Positions 27,212-37,081 are shown, counted from the stretch's first letter. The stretch: DNA of 64,000 bases from Gammaproteobacteria bacterium (GCA_029881255.1 JAOUMY010000006.1:1-64000); one strand, 5' to 3'. Program-made: numbers and translations. The notes: generated by a model from the sequence alone, not told the origin.

Positions 27212-28936
27212 ATGAAACAGATCTCTATCAAACAACTGGTGTACGCTATCGTTATCATGCTCGGTCTGGCCAGCATTGCATTAGCTGTTATAGCCGGGGG
27301 CACTTTTAAGTCAAGCGCCCTGAAATCTCAAAAAGAAACCCTACAAAGAATACTCGACGTTTCCTCTCAGGGCATGCTCGAAAAGCTGGAAGAATATGCT
27401 GCGGAAATTGGTTCGACTGCGCAACGCGACCCTGTACTGAAATCCGCTATACAAAATGACGTTTCGCTACGCGATGAAGCAATAGAACATTTAGACGATC
27501 AGTTTTCTCAATCAGTCATCTTGCGCAATCGCCTGCAACTACAATCAATGCGTGTCTTTGACACCGATCTCAAACTAGTAATGAAAAGCACGGAAGGAAG
27601 CCTGGCACTTTCCAGAGAGATGCCTCCGCTACTGCGCACGCAAGCGCAAGGCCGCACTGGTGCGGACAGGTTGAAGTCTGTACATGCCTTATGGAATTCC
27701 GGCCAGGAGGCTCACTATTCGATGCTGGTACCTATCGGCGGCCTGCGTCTGATGGGCTATCTCGAAGTGGTATTAAACCCCGTGAGCATTCTCCAAACTT
27801 TGGAACAAAAGCTACGCGCACCTCTTATGATTACATCCGGCGACACGGTGTTGTTTCAGTCGGAATCGTGGGATGAAGAAAAAGCCCACGCTACCTTACC
27901 GGTGAGTTTTGACTTGCAAAACCAGTTAAACGAGCAGGTAATGACCTTGACCATGCTTGAAGATATGAGCAATCTTTATCAAAGCATCGACAACACCAAT
28001 CTAATGATGCTGACCAGTTTCGTCATCATTATTTTGATTGCAGTGGTACTCGCGCAGATTTTTCTGAGTCGTCTGCTGTTTACGCCACTAGGTACGTTCA
28101 CACGTGCACTGCAATCCTGTGCTCAGGGTGATCTCAGCGTCAGCATTACGCAAACCAAGTTGCTAGAGTTGCAAATTCTGGGTGATTCACTGAATCAGCT
28201 AATGGATTCTCTAAAAAACCAAGTGGAAGAGATACAGAACAATACGGAGTCGGTAACTAAAGTCTCAAGAGAAGTGGACACCATAGTAAACACCCTCAAT
28301 ACCTCATCAAATGAATTGCGCGACTCCGTGGAACAGACCACGACATCAATCGACGCCATTTCCGAGTTGATCAATCTCACATCCGACAATGCAGAAAATA
28401 CTAATAAACTTGCGCAAGAAGCCGCACAGCAAACCGCGCAAGGGGAAGCGGCTGTAACGCAAACCGTAGAGGCCATGCGTGAGATCGCGCGACAGGTTTC
28501 ACAAGTCGAAGAAATTGCATACAAGACAAATATTCTGGCCTTGAACGCCTCTATTGAGGCCGCTCGCGCCAACGAACACGGCAGAGGATTTTCTGTTGTC
28601 GCCGAAGAGGTTCGCAAGCTCGCCGGACGCAGTCAGCAACTCGCACGTGAAATCGCCGACTCAGCAAGCAATAGCGTGAATATTTCTGAGCACGCAGGCA
28701 AGCTGCTGAAGGAAATCACACCCAATATTGAACGCACGGCGCATCTGGTCAAGCAAATTTATCACGCATCGACTGAACAACGTAAGAGCGCGAATCTGGT
28801 TAGCACCTCTATACACCAACTGGAACAGGTAGCGCACACCAATGCGCAAGCCTCGGACAAACTCAGCGCCGCCTCAAATTCATTAAACTCTGAATCTGAC
28901 AAGCTCACTTCCATCGTTAAGTTCTTCCGCTTATAG
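27212..28936 (+). CDS. Methyl-accepting chemotaxis protein
   Basis: 574 residues. TM1 is at about 8-28 and TM2 at about 268-288, with a periplasmic ligand domain of about 240 residues between. A HAMP domain follows, then a coiled-coil signalling domain with the conserved hairpin [19 protein letters not shown] and [19 protein letters not shown] near 440-470, which binds CheA and CheW. No C-terminal CheR-tethering pentapeptide is present. The ligand cannot be inferred. A 13-bp palindrome TGCCTC-G-GAGGCA (27168-27180) lies 31 nt before the start. Confidence 0.9.
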   Translation: MKQISIKQLVYAIVIMLGLASIALAVIAGGTFKSSALKSQKETLQRILDVSSQGMLEKLEEYAAEIGSTAQRDPVLKSAIQNDVSLRDEAIEHLDDQFSQSVILRNRLQLQSMRVFDTDLKLVMKSTEGSLALSREMPPLLRTQAQGRTGADRLKSVHALWNSGQEAHYSMLVPIGGLRLMGYLEVVLNPVSILQTLEQKLRAPLMITSGDTVLFQSESWDEEKAHATLPVSFDLQNQLNEQVMTLTMLEDMSNLYQSIDNTNLMMLTSFVIIILIAVVLAQIFLSRLLFTPLGTFTRALQSCAQGDLSVSITQTKLLELQILGDSLNQLMDSLKNQVEEIQNNTESVTKVSREVDTIVNTLNTSSNELRDSVEQTTTSIDAISELINLTSDNAENTNKLAQEAAQQTAQGEAAVTQTVEAMREIARQVSQVEEIAYKTNILALNASIEAARANEHGRGFSVVAEEVRKLAGRSQQLAREIADSASNSVNISEHAGKLLKEITPNIERTAHLVKQIYHASTEQRKSANLVSTSIHQLEQVAHTNAQASDKLSAASNSLNSESDKLTSIVKFFRL

Positions 28937-28943
28937 GCAGCAC

Positions 28944-28952
28944 TGCTATAAT
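28944..28952 (+). promoter_or_regulatory. Extended -10 promoter for the TrmH-family gene
   Basis: TGCTATAAT is a perfect extended -10 (TGn plus TATAAT), 26 nt before the ATG at 28979. The -35 position is poor, as is normal for extended -10 promoters. Confidence 0.55.
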
Positions 28953-28978
28953 CCCGCTTTATCTCTGCACAAGCGGCC

Positions 28979-29758
28979 ATGGAAACGAAACTCATACAAT
29001 CCAGCGACAATGCCAATTTCAAGAACTGGAAAAAGCTCGCCTGTTCCACCCGTGAACGCCGCAAACAGGGACGCACCTTGCTTGACGGTATACATTTATT
29101 GCAGGCGCTTTATGAAACCGGCGGTAAACCGGACCTTATCATTCTCGATCAGGCGCAGCAGGACAAACAAGAATTTCAACAATACCTGCAGACAGTCGAT
29201 TGTCCGAAAGTGGTGCTGACCTCGGCACTTTTTCGCGAGATATCTCGAGTCGAGACGCCCAGCGGCATCGTCGGTATCTATCCCGTGCCCGTCCCGGCAA
29301 AACACGCGCAGGGTTTCATTGTGCTACTGGAGAATATTCAAGACCCGGGAAATCTCGGCAGCATAATACGCACAGCAGCGGCGGCGGCCGTCGATGGGAT
29401 CTATCTATCTAAAGGGTGCGCCGAAGCCTGGTCGCCCAAGGCGTTACGCGCGGGTATGGGCGCTCATTTCAATGTCCCCATCTATGAAAAGCATGATCTG
29501 ATTCCATTGGCCATACGATCAGACAGGGTGTTGGCAACCAGCCTGTCCGCGCAAAAATCTCTGTACGACACAGTGCTGGGAGGCGATATTGCCTTCGTCT
29601 TTGGCAATGAAGGCACCGGATTGACACCCGAATTGCTCAAACATATCAACGAGCACGTTCTGATTCCCATGCCAGGAAAAATAGAGTCGTTGAACGTGGC
29701 CGCCGCAGCGGCGGTATGTTTATTTGAACGGGTAAGACAAACGAAGGCGAGACCTTAG
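28979..29758 (+). CDS. TrmH-family (SpoU) RNA 2'-O-methyltransferase
   Basis: 259 residues, cytoplasmic. The trefoil-knot SAM motifs are all present: NIQDPGNLGSIIRTA (motif 1, about 119), FGNEGTGL (motif 2, about 207) and PMPGKIESLNVAAAAAV (motif 3, about 230-245). The N-terminal 100 residues are a substrate-binding domain (RRKQGRTLLDGIHLLQAL). The target rRNA or tRNA site is not evident; it resembles RlmB-like or TsnR-like paralogs. The stop overlaps the 3' end of the convergent UPF0149 gene by 4 nt. Confidence 0.85.
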   Translation: METKLIQSSDNANFKNWKKLACSTRERRKQGRTLLDGIHLLQALYETGGKPDLIILDQAQQDKQEFQQYLQTVDCPKVVLTSALFREISRVETPSGIVGIYPVPVPAKHAQGFIVLLENIQDPGNLGSIIRTAAAAAVDGIYLSKGCAEAWSPKALRAGMGAHFNVPIYEKHDLIPLAIRSDRVLATSLSAQKSLYDTVLGGDIAFVFGNEGTGLTPELLKHINEHVLIPMPGKIESLNVAAAAAVCLFERVRQTKARP

Positions 29759-30315
29759 TGTTTACGCCAGAAGGCGTATAGACCACCAACGGCGCCAGGC
29801 ACCAATTCGACCAGTTGGGAGTATTCCTCGTCATCGATATCCGCGTCCTCATCGGACGCCAACATGGCGAGACGGGCGATGGGCATTAACAATTCCTGTT
29901 CATTGCGAGGCAGGTCTTCCCATAAGTGTTGGTGGGAACTCACCGCCAGCATAAAGCCGTAACACCAGCCCTCATGGGTCTCCAGAAGTTCACCGTCCTC
30001 TTCTTCCTCGACTATCAGGGGCTCAAAAACCTCCCCGGAGGACAATTCATTGTTTATATCGTTACGCATGCGCCATAGCAGGGAAACCATACGTTCTTTC
30101 TCATCGTCGTCATGAAACGCCGGATCACCCCATATACCTTGCATCCAACCCTCATCAAACAGGGTAGCATCGGCGCTGACAACCAGGGCAGTGATGTATC
30201 CGTGAGCCTCATCGACAGACAGACGCTCATCTTCTTCTTCGTCTCCGGACAATAAAAAGTTATCCAGTTCAACGATCTCATCGTCACTCAGTGGCGTGAC
30301 ATACTCTGAACTCAT
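29755..30315 (-). CDS. UPF0149 (YecA/YgfB) family protein
   Basis: 186 residues, strongly acidic. The helical YgfB-like pattern is visible: LSVDEAHGYITALVVSAD, HEGWCYGFMLAV, then RNEQELLMPIARLAMLA, with poly-acidic loops between. No C-terminal SEC-C zinc motif is present, so it is closer to YgfB than to full YecA. Function is unsettled for the family. It is divergent from the DUF3592 gene, with a 17-bp palindrome in the gap. Confidence 0.85.
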   Translation of the reverse strand: MSSEYVTPLSDDEIVELDNFLLSGDEEEDERLSVDEAHGYITALVVSADATLFDEGWMQGIWGDPAFHDDDEKERMVSLLWRMRNDINNELSSGEVFEPLIVEEEEDGELLETHEGWCYGFMLAVSSHQHLWEDLPRNEQELLMPIARLAMLASDEDADIDDEEYSQLVELVPGAVGGLYAFWRKH

Positions 30316-30388
30316 ATCAATATTTCCCGGCTGTAATTAATCAAAGAAACTCGCGAATTAGCGAAATAATGCGGTTATAGCCTGCTAG

Positions 30389-30405
30389 GCACTTATTATA
30401 AGTGC
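30389..30405. promoter_or_regulatory. Perfect 17-bp palindrome between UPF0149 and DUF3592 genes
   Basis: GCACTTAT-T-ATAAGTGC, eight-base arms around a central T. It lies 18 nt before the DUF3592 ATG and just upstream of a TATACT (30408-30413), so a bound protein would block that promoter. The binding protein is unknown. Confidence 0.5.
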
Positions 30406-30422
30406 GTTATACTATCGTCACC

Positions 30423-30815
30423 ATGTTTAGTCCATACACCATCATACTTTTTTTATTTTCACTGGCAGGACTTGTGATTGCCGTACGCGCGTGGATTTCC
30501 ATGCAGCGCTCCCAGCTACAGCCGGATTGGCTGGCCGTCGATGCCATTGTGCAACGGATTTCCGGCAGCAAGGATCTCAATCCTGAATTGACGTTCAGAT
30601 ACCTCGTAAATACCGATTCTTATGAAGACACGCTCGAGATACCGGTAGGTCACGATTTGACAAAAGCCGAGCCCGGTAATCACATAACGGTTTATTACGA
30701 CCCCGACCATCCATCTCAGGTTCGATTACAGGCGAAAGGCCCCAAAGATGGCTGGCTGATCTTTGCTTCTGGCACAGGCGCTATGCTTCTTGGCATTGTA
30801 ATGCTTCTCCAGTAA
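30423..30815 (+). CDS. DUF3592 membrane protein
   Basis: 130 residues. One membrane segment at each end (about 5-23 and 108-127) with a beta domain between, containing the family pattern ITVYYDPDHPSQVRL. Function unknown. The ATG at 30423 is preferred over a GTG at 30402, because the GTG lies inside the 17-bp palindrome. Confidence 0.75.
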   Translation: MFSPYTIILFLFSLAGLVIAVRAWISMQRSQLQPDWLAVDAIVQRISGSKDLNPELTFRYLVNTDSYEDTLEIPVGHDLTKAEPGNHITVYYDPDHPSQVRLQAKGPKDGWLIFASGTGAMLLGIVMLLQ

Positions 30816-30934
30816 CAAACACTGCGCATTTTTGCACTTGCATCGCCTGGCCATGTGCTGCTACTTTTCATGTAATACCTACAATAATACGGGGAGACGG
30901 AATTTGTTTCGTTTACTTATCGTAGGTAATCTTT

Positions 30935-31849
30935 ATGGAAGAAGAATCAGCTATTCCTCGTCTGTCGCATGGCGGTCCCTATCTGGGGGATGTAAAAGAA
31001 CTCATTTACGACGTGATGCGCATGGCAGTTTATGCCGCTGAAACCGGCAACCTGCAAGCACATATCAAGCTCTCCGAACTCTATCGCATCTGGAACAGAA
31101 AAATTGTCGATGGCGATGACATTGATAGCGATGACATCACGCTGCTACAACTCTATTACCACGATCTGACGCTGCAATTGAAACCGGTCACAGCAATCAG
31201 TCTTCGCGCGACAGAGAGTACGTTTGGAAAAGACTACATGTTGACCGAGGCAGGTAAGCATGCCCGCAATATGTGGATCACCGCATTCGGCGTGCTCGCC
31301 TTGATTATGGGCATTAGCCTGTTTCAATACACCTTCGAATTTTACAGCGCGCAATGGGCGCAAGATATGGGTAGCAATTTTGCGCTGATGTCTATTTTTT
31401 ATTGGGTGGCATTAAGTATCGCGCCATTTGCCTACGGCGCATTTGGCGCATCAGTGCGTTTGTTACGTATTACTGAGCAAAAGTTACGCCTGCGTTCTTT
31501 TGATCCACGCCGATTACCGGAACATCGCAATCGTTTAGTCCTCGGCACTCTGAGCGGCGGAGTGCTAGTCATGTTATACAGTTCCGGTGGCGTTACCGAC
31601 ACTGGCGTCAAACTCACCGAAGTCACTATAGGATTTATTGCAGGCTATAGCATCGATGTACTGTTCTCCATACTCGATGGTCTTGTAGTACGACTTTCAT
31701 TTAAGCCTGTCATAAGACAGACGACAACGATAACGAACACATCCAGTCCGGCGTCGCCACCGGCCCGTGAAAGCGAGGACCAAAAAATCCTGAACAAGAT
31801 ACTCGGCAACAAGCCGATGAAGTCAAACTCACGCGTCGAAATGGAATAA
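30935..31849 (+). CDS. Membrane protein of unknown function
   Basis: 304 residues. Residues 1-105 are soluble and helical; four membrane segments follow at about 108-128, 150-172, 206-222 and 232-254; the tail of about 40 residues is polar with a Pro/Ser linker. No family recognised. It stands 119 nt after the DUF3592 gene and before a CBS-domain gene on the same strand. The start has weak pairing (TAGGTAAT). Confidence 0.7.
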   Translation: MEEESAIPRLSHGGPYLGDVKELIYDVMRMAVYAAETGNLQAHIKLSELYRIWNRKIVDGDDIDSDDITLLQLYYHDLTLQLKPVTAISLRATESTFGKDYMLTEAGKHARNMWITAFGVLALIMGISLFQYTFEFYSAQWAQDMGSNFALMSIFYWVALSIAPFAYGAFGASVRLLRITEQKLRLRSFDPRRLPEHRNRLVLGTLSGGVLVMLYSSGGVTDTGVKLTEVTIGFIAGYSIDVLFSILDGLVVRLSFKPVIRQTTTITNTSSPASPPARESEDQKILNKILGNKPMKSNSRVEME

Positions 31850-31995
31850 TTTAGACTCAAAATATAAATAATTAATTGAATTTAATAGACGAAAAAAAAA
31901 TTAAATTCCTAGCTGGCATCTAGGAAATCTGTCTACTATATTGAAATAAGCAGCTATTGCTAACTATGTCCAATCATTTCGTGGGGAGAATGAGT

Positions 31996-32595
31996 ATGCC
32001 GAATCACTTCAAGGCAATAAACAACAACATCCTTTCAAACAGCGCTTCCTTATACCGTCCGACACATATGATACCCAACAGCGTTATGCTGGATGATCCG
32101 GGTCTCGCAGTGATGACGGACCTCGAACAGATTAGTGCTTTTACAATAAATCCTGCGGCCACCATCGAACAGGCCAATGAGAAAATGATGATATGCGGCG
32201 TTCGTTTGCTATTCGTAATCGATTTGTCAGGTAATCTTGCTGGTTTGATTACCGCTGTCGATATACTCGGAGAAAAACCACTGGCATATTTACAGGAACA
32301 CGGTGGAAACTATACCGATATCCTGGTGCAGGACATCATGACGCGACGCGAAAAACTTGAAGCTATTTCCATGCGCGATTTACTCAAGTCTAATGTTGGT
32401 GATGTCGTGGAAACACTGCGACGCGCCAAGCGACAACATATTCTGGTTTATGAAACTCTCGATGATTCCAGTCATCAACTCATACGCGGCATTATTTCCA
32501 GCACGCAAGTCGAGAGACAGCTGGGTTTTGAAATCGAAAACCTGCGTCGTGCGCAGAATTTTGCTGAACTCGAACGGGCCTTACTGGCCAGTTAA
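31996..32595 (+). CDS. CBS-domain protein
   Basis: 199 residues, cytoplasmic. Two CBS motifs are visible: ATIEQANEKMMICGVRLLFVID with LAGLITAVDILGEKP, and VQDIMTRREKLEAI with GDVVETLRRAKRQHILVYE and RGIISSTQVERQLG. CBS pairs bind adenine nucleotides. No catalytic domain is attached, so it is probably a regulator. GGGGAGA lies 7 nt before the ATG at 31996; ATGs at 31966 and 31990 are alternatives. Upstream are a 9-bp AT-rich inverted repeat (31878-31908) and TTCCTAG / CTAGGAA (31906-31926). Confidence 0.8.
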   Translation: MPNHFKAINNNILSNSASLYRPTHMIPNSVMLDDPGLAVMTDLEQISAFTINPAATIEQANEKMMICGVRLLFVIDLSGNLAGLITAVDILGEKPLAYLQEHGGNYTDILVQDIMTRREKLEAISMRDLLKSNVGDVVETLRRAKRQHILVYETLDDSSHQLIRGIISSTQVERQLGFEIENLRRAQNFAELERALLAS

Positions 32596-32626
32596 TCTTT
32601 CAATACACCATATATAGCAATATCCT

Positions 32627-32664
32627 CACATCGCGGATACAGTAACAACTGTATCCGCGATGTG
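32627..32664. terminator. Bidirectional terminator, 17-bp perfect stem
   Basis: CACATCGCGGATACAGT and its exact complement around an AACA tetraloop, midway between the convergent CBS and glutathionyl-hydroquinone reductase genes. The U-tracts are weak, but the stem is very stable. Confidence 0.75.
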
Positions 32665-32670
32665 TTTGCG

Positions 32671-33642
32671 TTATGCAAATGTATTCCGCTCATGAGGCGC
32701 GTCGAAATCAATGTCCGGGCCTTTGGGAACAATAAGACTCGGATTGATCTGAGCGTGACTGCGGTAATAGTGTTCCTTGATATGCTGCAGATTCACGGTG
32801 TCACCGATTTCCGGTATTTGGTAAATATCTCGGGTGTAATTCCAAAGATTAGGATAATCCACCAGACGTTTTCTATTGCACTTGAAATGTCCGACATACA
32901 CGGCATCAAATCTCACTAAAGTCGGAAACAATCGGATGTCTGCTTCGCTTAGTTGTTCTCCACAGAGATAACGCTGACGAGATAAGATTTCTTCAAGCCA
33001 GTCTAAAGCACTGAACAACACATCGAAGGCTTCTTCATAGGCTTCCTGAGTGCGTGCGAATCCTGTCTTGTACACGCCATTGTTCACATCGTTATAGACG
33101 CGTGAATTTATTGTATCAATCGTATCGCGCAGATGCGGTGGATAAAAATCGGTCTGCACTGCTGTCAGCGTATTGAATTCCGTGTTCAACATTCGGATGA
33201 TTTCCGAAGACTCGTTGTTGACGATCTGCTGCGTATGTTTGTCCCATAATACCGGTACCGTCACATAACCACTGTATTGTGCATCAGACTTCAAATAGAT
33301 CTCATAGAGATTTTTTGCCTGATAAAGGTGGTCTGGGGTGCATCCCTCGCAATCACCAAAGTGCCAGCTTCGCTCACCCATAAACGGGTCAACTACCGAC
33401 ACGCTGATGACCTCTTGTAATTTTTTCAAGGCGCGGTATATCAGGGTACGATGCGCCCACGGACAGGCCAGCGAAACGTAAAGATGATAACGCCCGGATT
33501 CCGGCGTGAATGGCGAACTTCCATCTGCGCGTATCCAGTGCCGAAACAGACTATCCATACGCAAAAATCTGCCGCGTGTTTTCTTTAAATCTTCGTCAAC
33601 ATCCTGCCAATTTCCGTCTATTAAAATTTGCCCTACTGCCAT
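32671..33642 (-). CDS. yqjG: Glutathionyl-hydroquinone reductase (Xi-class GST)
   Basis: 323 residues, the normal length. The active-site motif is LACPWAHRT with catalytic Cys60. Other Xi-class marks are MGERSWHFGDCEGC-type loop, VPVLWDKHTQQIVNNESSEIIRML and the C-terminal helical domain AEEAF-like YEEAFDVLFSALDWLEEIL with GEQLSEADIRLFPTLVRFD. The enzyme reduces glutathionyl-hydroquinones with glutathione in the cytoplasm. GAGAGACAG precedes the ATG. Confidence 0.92.
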   Translation of the reverse strand: MAVGQILIDGNWQDVDEDLKKTRGRFLRMDSLFRHWIRADGSSPFTPESGRYHLYVSLACPWAHRTLIYRALKKLQEVISVSVVDPFMGERSWHFGDCEGCTPDHLYQAKNLYEIYLKSDAQYSGYVTVPVLWDKHTQQIVNNESSEIIRMLNTEFNTLTAVQTDFYPPHLRDTIDTINSRVYNDVNNGVYKTGFARTQEAYEEAFDVLFSALDWLEEILSRQRYLCGEQLSEADIRLFPTLVRFDAVYVGHFKCNRKRLVDYPNLWNYTRDIYQIPEIGDTVNLQHIKEHYYRSHAQINPSLIVPKGPDIDFDAPHERNTFA

Positions 33643-33827
33643 ATCAAACTGTCTCTCGCTTTATTTGCATACCTGTAAAACCCTAACACAAATGCCCACG
33701 CTATGACGGTGATTTGTTGACACCTCGCAAAACGCACAGTATTTGCTATAGATCGCAAATTTTTCACTCAATCGAGCAAGACTTGACCCGATATAGTAAC
33801 AGTCCCCCTCAAATTAGAGCTAATGTC

Positions 33828-34550
33828 ATGGATTCGGAAAAAATTAGCGGTAGCGATCATGTTATTCGCTACAAATTTGCCAAAGAAAATGGACAATCCG
33901 TCAGCTATATAATCGAAATCGACGGCAATTCCCTGCTTCGAAAAGGGGTAAGTATCAACCCCGAACATGAGAGCTGGACCTCGCTCGAACATAATCAATG
34001 TCGCCATTGCCCGCTTACCACTGAAACACACCGACACTGTCCGGCGGCATTGACGCTCAGCGCCATCATCGACGACTGGGCAGATTCGAGACCTACCGAT
34101 GAGGTTTATCTGGAGTGCCGCACGGCTCAGCGGAGAATTACCGCATATGCCAGTGTTCAGAATGGATTGGGCGCCCTCCTGGGCCTGCTATTGGCAACAA
34201 GTGAATGCCCACATTTTAATTTCTTCAAACCCATGGCCCGCTTTCATCTACCCCTTGCGACACCCGCAGAATCCTACTTTCGCGTATTGGGCACCTATTT
34301 CGTCCAGGAATTCTTCGCCAACAAGGGCGATATGTCCCATGTACTAGACGATATTACGAAGTTGTATAACGATCTTGAAAGGGTCAACCAATCACTTGCT
34401 AAACGCGTAATCAGCTATAAGAACCAATCAGCAACGCTGAGTGCTTTGGTGGTATTAGACCTGCTGGCCAAACTGTTTTCAGTGTCTCCAGAAGAGTCGC
34501 TGGAGGAGATTCAGCGACTCTTTCCCGCCAAAGGGCGTGACTCGCATTAG
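33828..34550 (+). CDS. Cytoplasmic protein of unknown function with Cys-rich motif
   Basis: 240 residues. An N-terminal beta domain (residues 1-50) is followed by a cysteine cluster C58-x2-C61-x9-C71 with neighbouring His residues (QCRHCPLTTETHRHCP), likely a metal site. The rest is helical. I do not have a name for the family. The ATG at 33828 is chosen because the upstream frame contains no leader and no conserved-looking sequence. Its 3' end overlaps the convergent gene by 4 nt. Confidence 0.7.
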   Translation: MDSEKISGSDHVIRYKFAKENGQSVSYIIEIDGNSLLRKGVSINPEHESWTSLEHNQCRHCPLTTETHRHCPAALTLSAIIDDWADSRPTDEVYLECRTAQRRITAYASVQNGLGALLGLLLATSECPHFNFFKPMARFHLPLATPAESYFRVLGTYFVQEFFANKGDMSHVLDDITKLYNDLERVNQSLAKRVISYKNQSATLSALVVLDLLAKLFSVSPEESLEEIQRLFPAKGRDSH

Positions 34551-34888
34551 GCAACGTTGCGTTGCGGCTCAATATCAACGTGCTCATCCATAAATACCTG
34601 GACATAGAATAAAACCAGGTCACGTAGTTCATTTTCCACGGTTGCCCGCGACAGGCCATTTGGCAGGTGCAATTCCTCAACATTATTGTTGGTGCAGGAG
34701 AATTGCTCCTTAGGGTCGAGATACATAAACTCTGGGTCACCCTTACATCTAGGAGAAGCAAATATACTCAATCCCGCATATCGTCTTTCCTGACTGATAT
34801 AGCGTGAAAAATAGCGACAAAATTTTTCGATATGCCATTTTCCATCAGCTCCCAGAAGATCATGCTGAATATGAAACATTAAAATCAT
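34547..34888 (-). CDS. Small protein of unknown function
   Basis: 113 residues, no membrane segment. Contains aromatic-rich HIEKFCRYFSRYISQERRYA and the stretch SPRCKGDPEFMYLDPKEQF. GGGGAG lies 7 nt before the ATG at 34888. Unrecognised. Convergent with and overlapping the Cys-rich gene by 4 nt. Confidence 0.6.
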   Translation of the reverse strand: MILMFHIQHDLLGADGKWHIEKFCRYFSRYISQERRYAGLSIFASPRCKGDPEFMYLDPKEQFSCTNNNVEELHLPNGLSRATVENELRDLVLFYVQVFMDEHVDIEPQRNVA

Positions 34889-35247
34889 GGTTACGCTCCC
34901 CGATAACGGCGTTTACTTTTCAACTGTCAGCTAGTTCATCGGATGCCTATGCGCTGACTCGAGTAAACAAATGTTAAAAGCGGGGTTAATGACAAGCTCG
35001 TAATGTCTTAGCGCAATAAAACCGGAAATTTTCACGCGATTTCAATTTCAACCCTTTATTATCAATAAGTTACTACATGAGCCACTGTACCCCTATTCGT
35101 TAGTCAAGTATTTTCTCCCTCTGGATATTGGAATTGCCAAGCAGTACACAGAATTTTTCATCTCCACCTATCAAAGTCCGCCACCCTCGCCCGAAAACAT
35201 GGGTATGCAGCATTTGTCTGCTTTAAGTACAACGGAGTGGAGAAAAC
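34889..35247. other. Intergenic region, no gene seen
   Basis: About 360 nt between divergent genes. I find no ORF with a ribosome-binding site, no RNA gene and no strong repeat. It should contain the promoters of both neighbours. Confidence 0.5.
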
Positions 35248-35640
35248 ATGAAAAAACATATATTAATTGGTGCGATGCTATCCGCCTCTTTAATCTTTAC
35301 TGGTGCCGCTAATGCTCAAGAGGGATTCATCGACGGTTTTCAGGCAGCTGAAAATCATGAATACCAACAGGCCGCGCTACAGTGGGAAACGCTTGCGCAA
35401 AAAGGTGATGCAACAGCGCAATTTATGTTGGGTATGATGTATCACGGTGGATTGGTCAACGGTACGCCTGATGAGAAAACAGCCGTCGTTCTATATGAAA
35501 AAGCGGCTCAAGGTGGAAACCTTGTTGCTCAGGAATATCTGGCAGTTGGTTATCGCGAAGGCTGGTTCGGACTGAAAAAAGACACTAAAAAAGCACGTTT
35601 CTGGGAAAAGGAATTGGAGAAAGTCGGCGAACTACGCTAA
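35248..35640 (+). CDS. Secreted Sel1-like repeat protein
   Basis: 130 residues. Signal peptide ending ANAQE (about residue 24). Two Sel1/TPR-like repeats follow: AALQWETLAQKGDATAQFMLGMMYHGG and a second with AVVLYEKAAQGGNLVAQEYLAVGYREGW (read in parts). Such repeats are protein-interaction scaffolds in the periplasm. GTGGAG lies 6 nt before the ATG. A strong terminator follows. Single-gene unit. Confidence 0.85.
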   Translation: MKKHILIGAMLSASLIFTGAANAQEGFIDGFQAAENHEYQQAALQWETLAQKGDATAQFMLGMMYHGGLVNGTPDEKTAVVLYEKAAQGGNLVAQEYLAVGYREGWFGLKKDTKKARFWEKELEKVGELR

Positions 35641-35660
35641 TAAAAGCCCGCAAGTATACA

Positions 35661-35697
35661 AAACCCCGAATGCTCACGCATTCGGGGTTTTTCTTTT
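35661..35697. terminator. Bidirectional rho-independent terminator
   Basis: Perfect 13-bp stem AAACCCCGAATGC / GCATTCGGGGTTT with loop TCAC, followed on the plus strand by TTCTTTT. It is shared by the Sel1 gene and the convergent WFTxDD-repeat gene, whose stop is at 35696. Confidence 0.9.
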
Positions 35698-36910
35698 AGT
35701 TCGGTATATACGTATTGCGGCGTGATAATACGTCATCCTCTGTATACCACTGCAAATCCGCACCCGCATCGTTATACACATTCGTTTCCGTCATATGCGC
35801 AGTCGCGTCATAGGTATGGGTGTGATAACCGGTGATCACATCATCCGCAGTGAAACAGGTGTTGTCTGCGCCAACACTGGCATTGGTAGAAATGCTCGGC
35901 GTATTGTCTGCGTTAAATTGCGTGATGCCACAGCTTTCCGCAACATCATCCGCATTAAACCAAATCATATCCAGGCCCGGGTTGCTAAAGAACAAGCTGT
36001 TGGTCAGATTTCCTACATCATTGTAGACGTAATTATGATAATAGCCGACGACGTCATCTGGTGTGTTGGGCAACAAATCCAACCCAGGATTGATAAAGAA
36101 AACATGTTTGTCGGCCTGGCCTGCGGCATTGTGACTAACCAAAGAGAAATGACCAATGACATTATCCCCCAGCGTCGCCCAGTCCATGTCCGGTCCAGGA
36201 CCACGATATAACACCCATTGCTCGCTGCCATCAGCCAGTACCGTATCCGCGGATACCGACATGACATCATCATCGGCAGTAAACCAGACACCATCTAGCC
36301 CGGGAGCATTGTAATGGGCTGTCGCCACGGCTGCGCCTGTGGCGTCGACGACATCGGCAACATACAGTGTCACGGTATCATCTGCCGTAAACCAGATCGT
36401 ATCCGCACCCGGGGTCGAATACACCACCGCTTGCGCACCCAGCGGATTATTGGCGACTACAAATGAGGTGTAATTCAACACATCATCGTCAGGCGTAAAC
36501 CAGACACCATCTGCGCCGGGGGCATCGAAAGTGGTCCGCCGTGTTCTTATGCCTGACGCATCATAGTCATACAGCTTATAGCTGGTGACCAGCCCTGCCT
36601 GATAGAAGATGCGTTCCTTAATCCTGCTGGTACCCGAGGCACTAACTGCGGCGGTAGTGCGTGATCGAATCTGTCGATTGGCGCGTATGGCAGACTGATC
36701 AAATTCGCCCCGGCTATCGGTTAATGACACTCGTGTCTGATCATCGAGTGTAATGATGGATTGGGACTCACCACCGCCAAGCTCGCCGGGCAATATGATG
36801 ACTGGGCGCTGGTTTACCACACCCGTGGTTCTGTCAGTTATTGTCGGTAAAGGCTCTGCGCACGCAATAAACAGGAAAACCGGCACAGCGTAGAGTGCGA
36901 TTCTTTTCAT
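35696..36910 (-). CDS. Lipoprotein of tandem GxDxxWFTxDD repeats
   Basis: 404 residues. The lipobox is LFIACAE (lipidated Cys about 16). From about residue 130 to the end there are eight repeats of 35-40 residues, each centred on a PGaDgvWFTaDDdV motif (for example GADGVWFTPDDDV, GADTIWFTADDTV, GLDGVWFTADDDV, GADLQWYTEDDVL). The intervening sequence is beta-like with a Tyr/Phe end (LYDYD, HVFF, TNVY), resembling YD/RHS-type strands. The Asp-rich turns could bind calcium; this is inference. The ATG at 36910 has GGGGAAA 5 nt upstream. Exposed on the envelope; role unknown. Confidence 0.8.
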   Translation of the reverse strand: MKRIALYAVPVFLFIACAEPLPTITDRTTGVVNQRPVIILPGELGGGESQSIITLDDQTRVSLTDSRGEFDQSAIRANRQIRSRTTAAVSASGTSRIKERIFYQAGLVTSYKLYDYDASGIRTRRTTFDAPGADGVWFTPDDDVLNYTSFVVANNPLGAQAVVYSTPGADTIWFTADDTVTLYVADVVDATGAAVATAHYNAPGLDGVWFTADDDVMSVSADTVLADGSEQWVLYRGPGPDMDWATLGDNVIGHFSLVSHNAAGQADKHVFFINPGLDLLPNTPDDVVGYYHNYVYNDVGNLTNSLFFSNPGLDMIWFNADDVAESCGITQFNADNTPSISTNASVGADNTCFTADDVITGYHTHTYDATAHMTETNVYNDAGADLQWYTEDDVLSRRNTYIPN

Positions 36911-37081
36911 GAAATTTCCCCACATAGTTTATTGGTATAGTTATTTTTCTTTTATATATGACTACTTTAGTAATGAATGCCTGCAAGATCAACCATGAAT
37001 TCCTTCATGTATTGAATACACGCCTGAAATTCAAAAGCTTAGGAAAATCCGGAAAACTACAAAAGCGGCAGGATGAATAAT

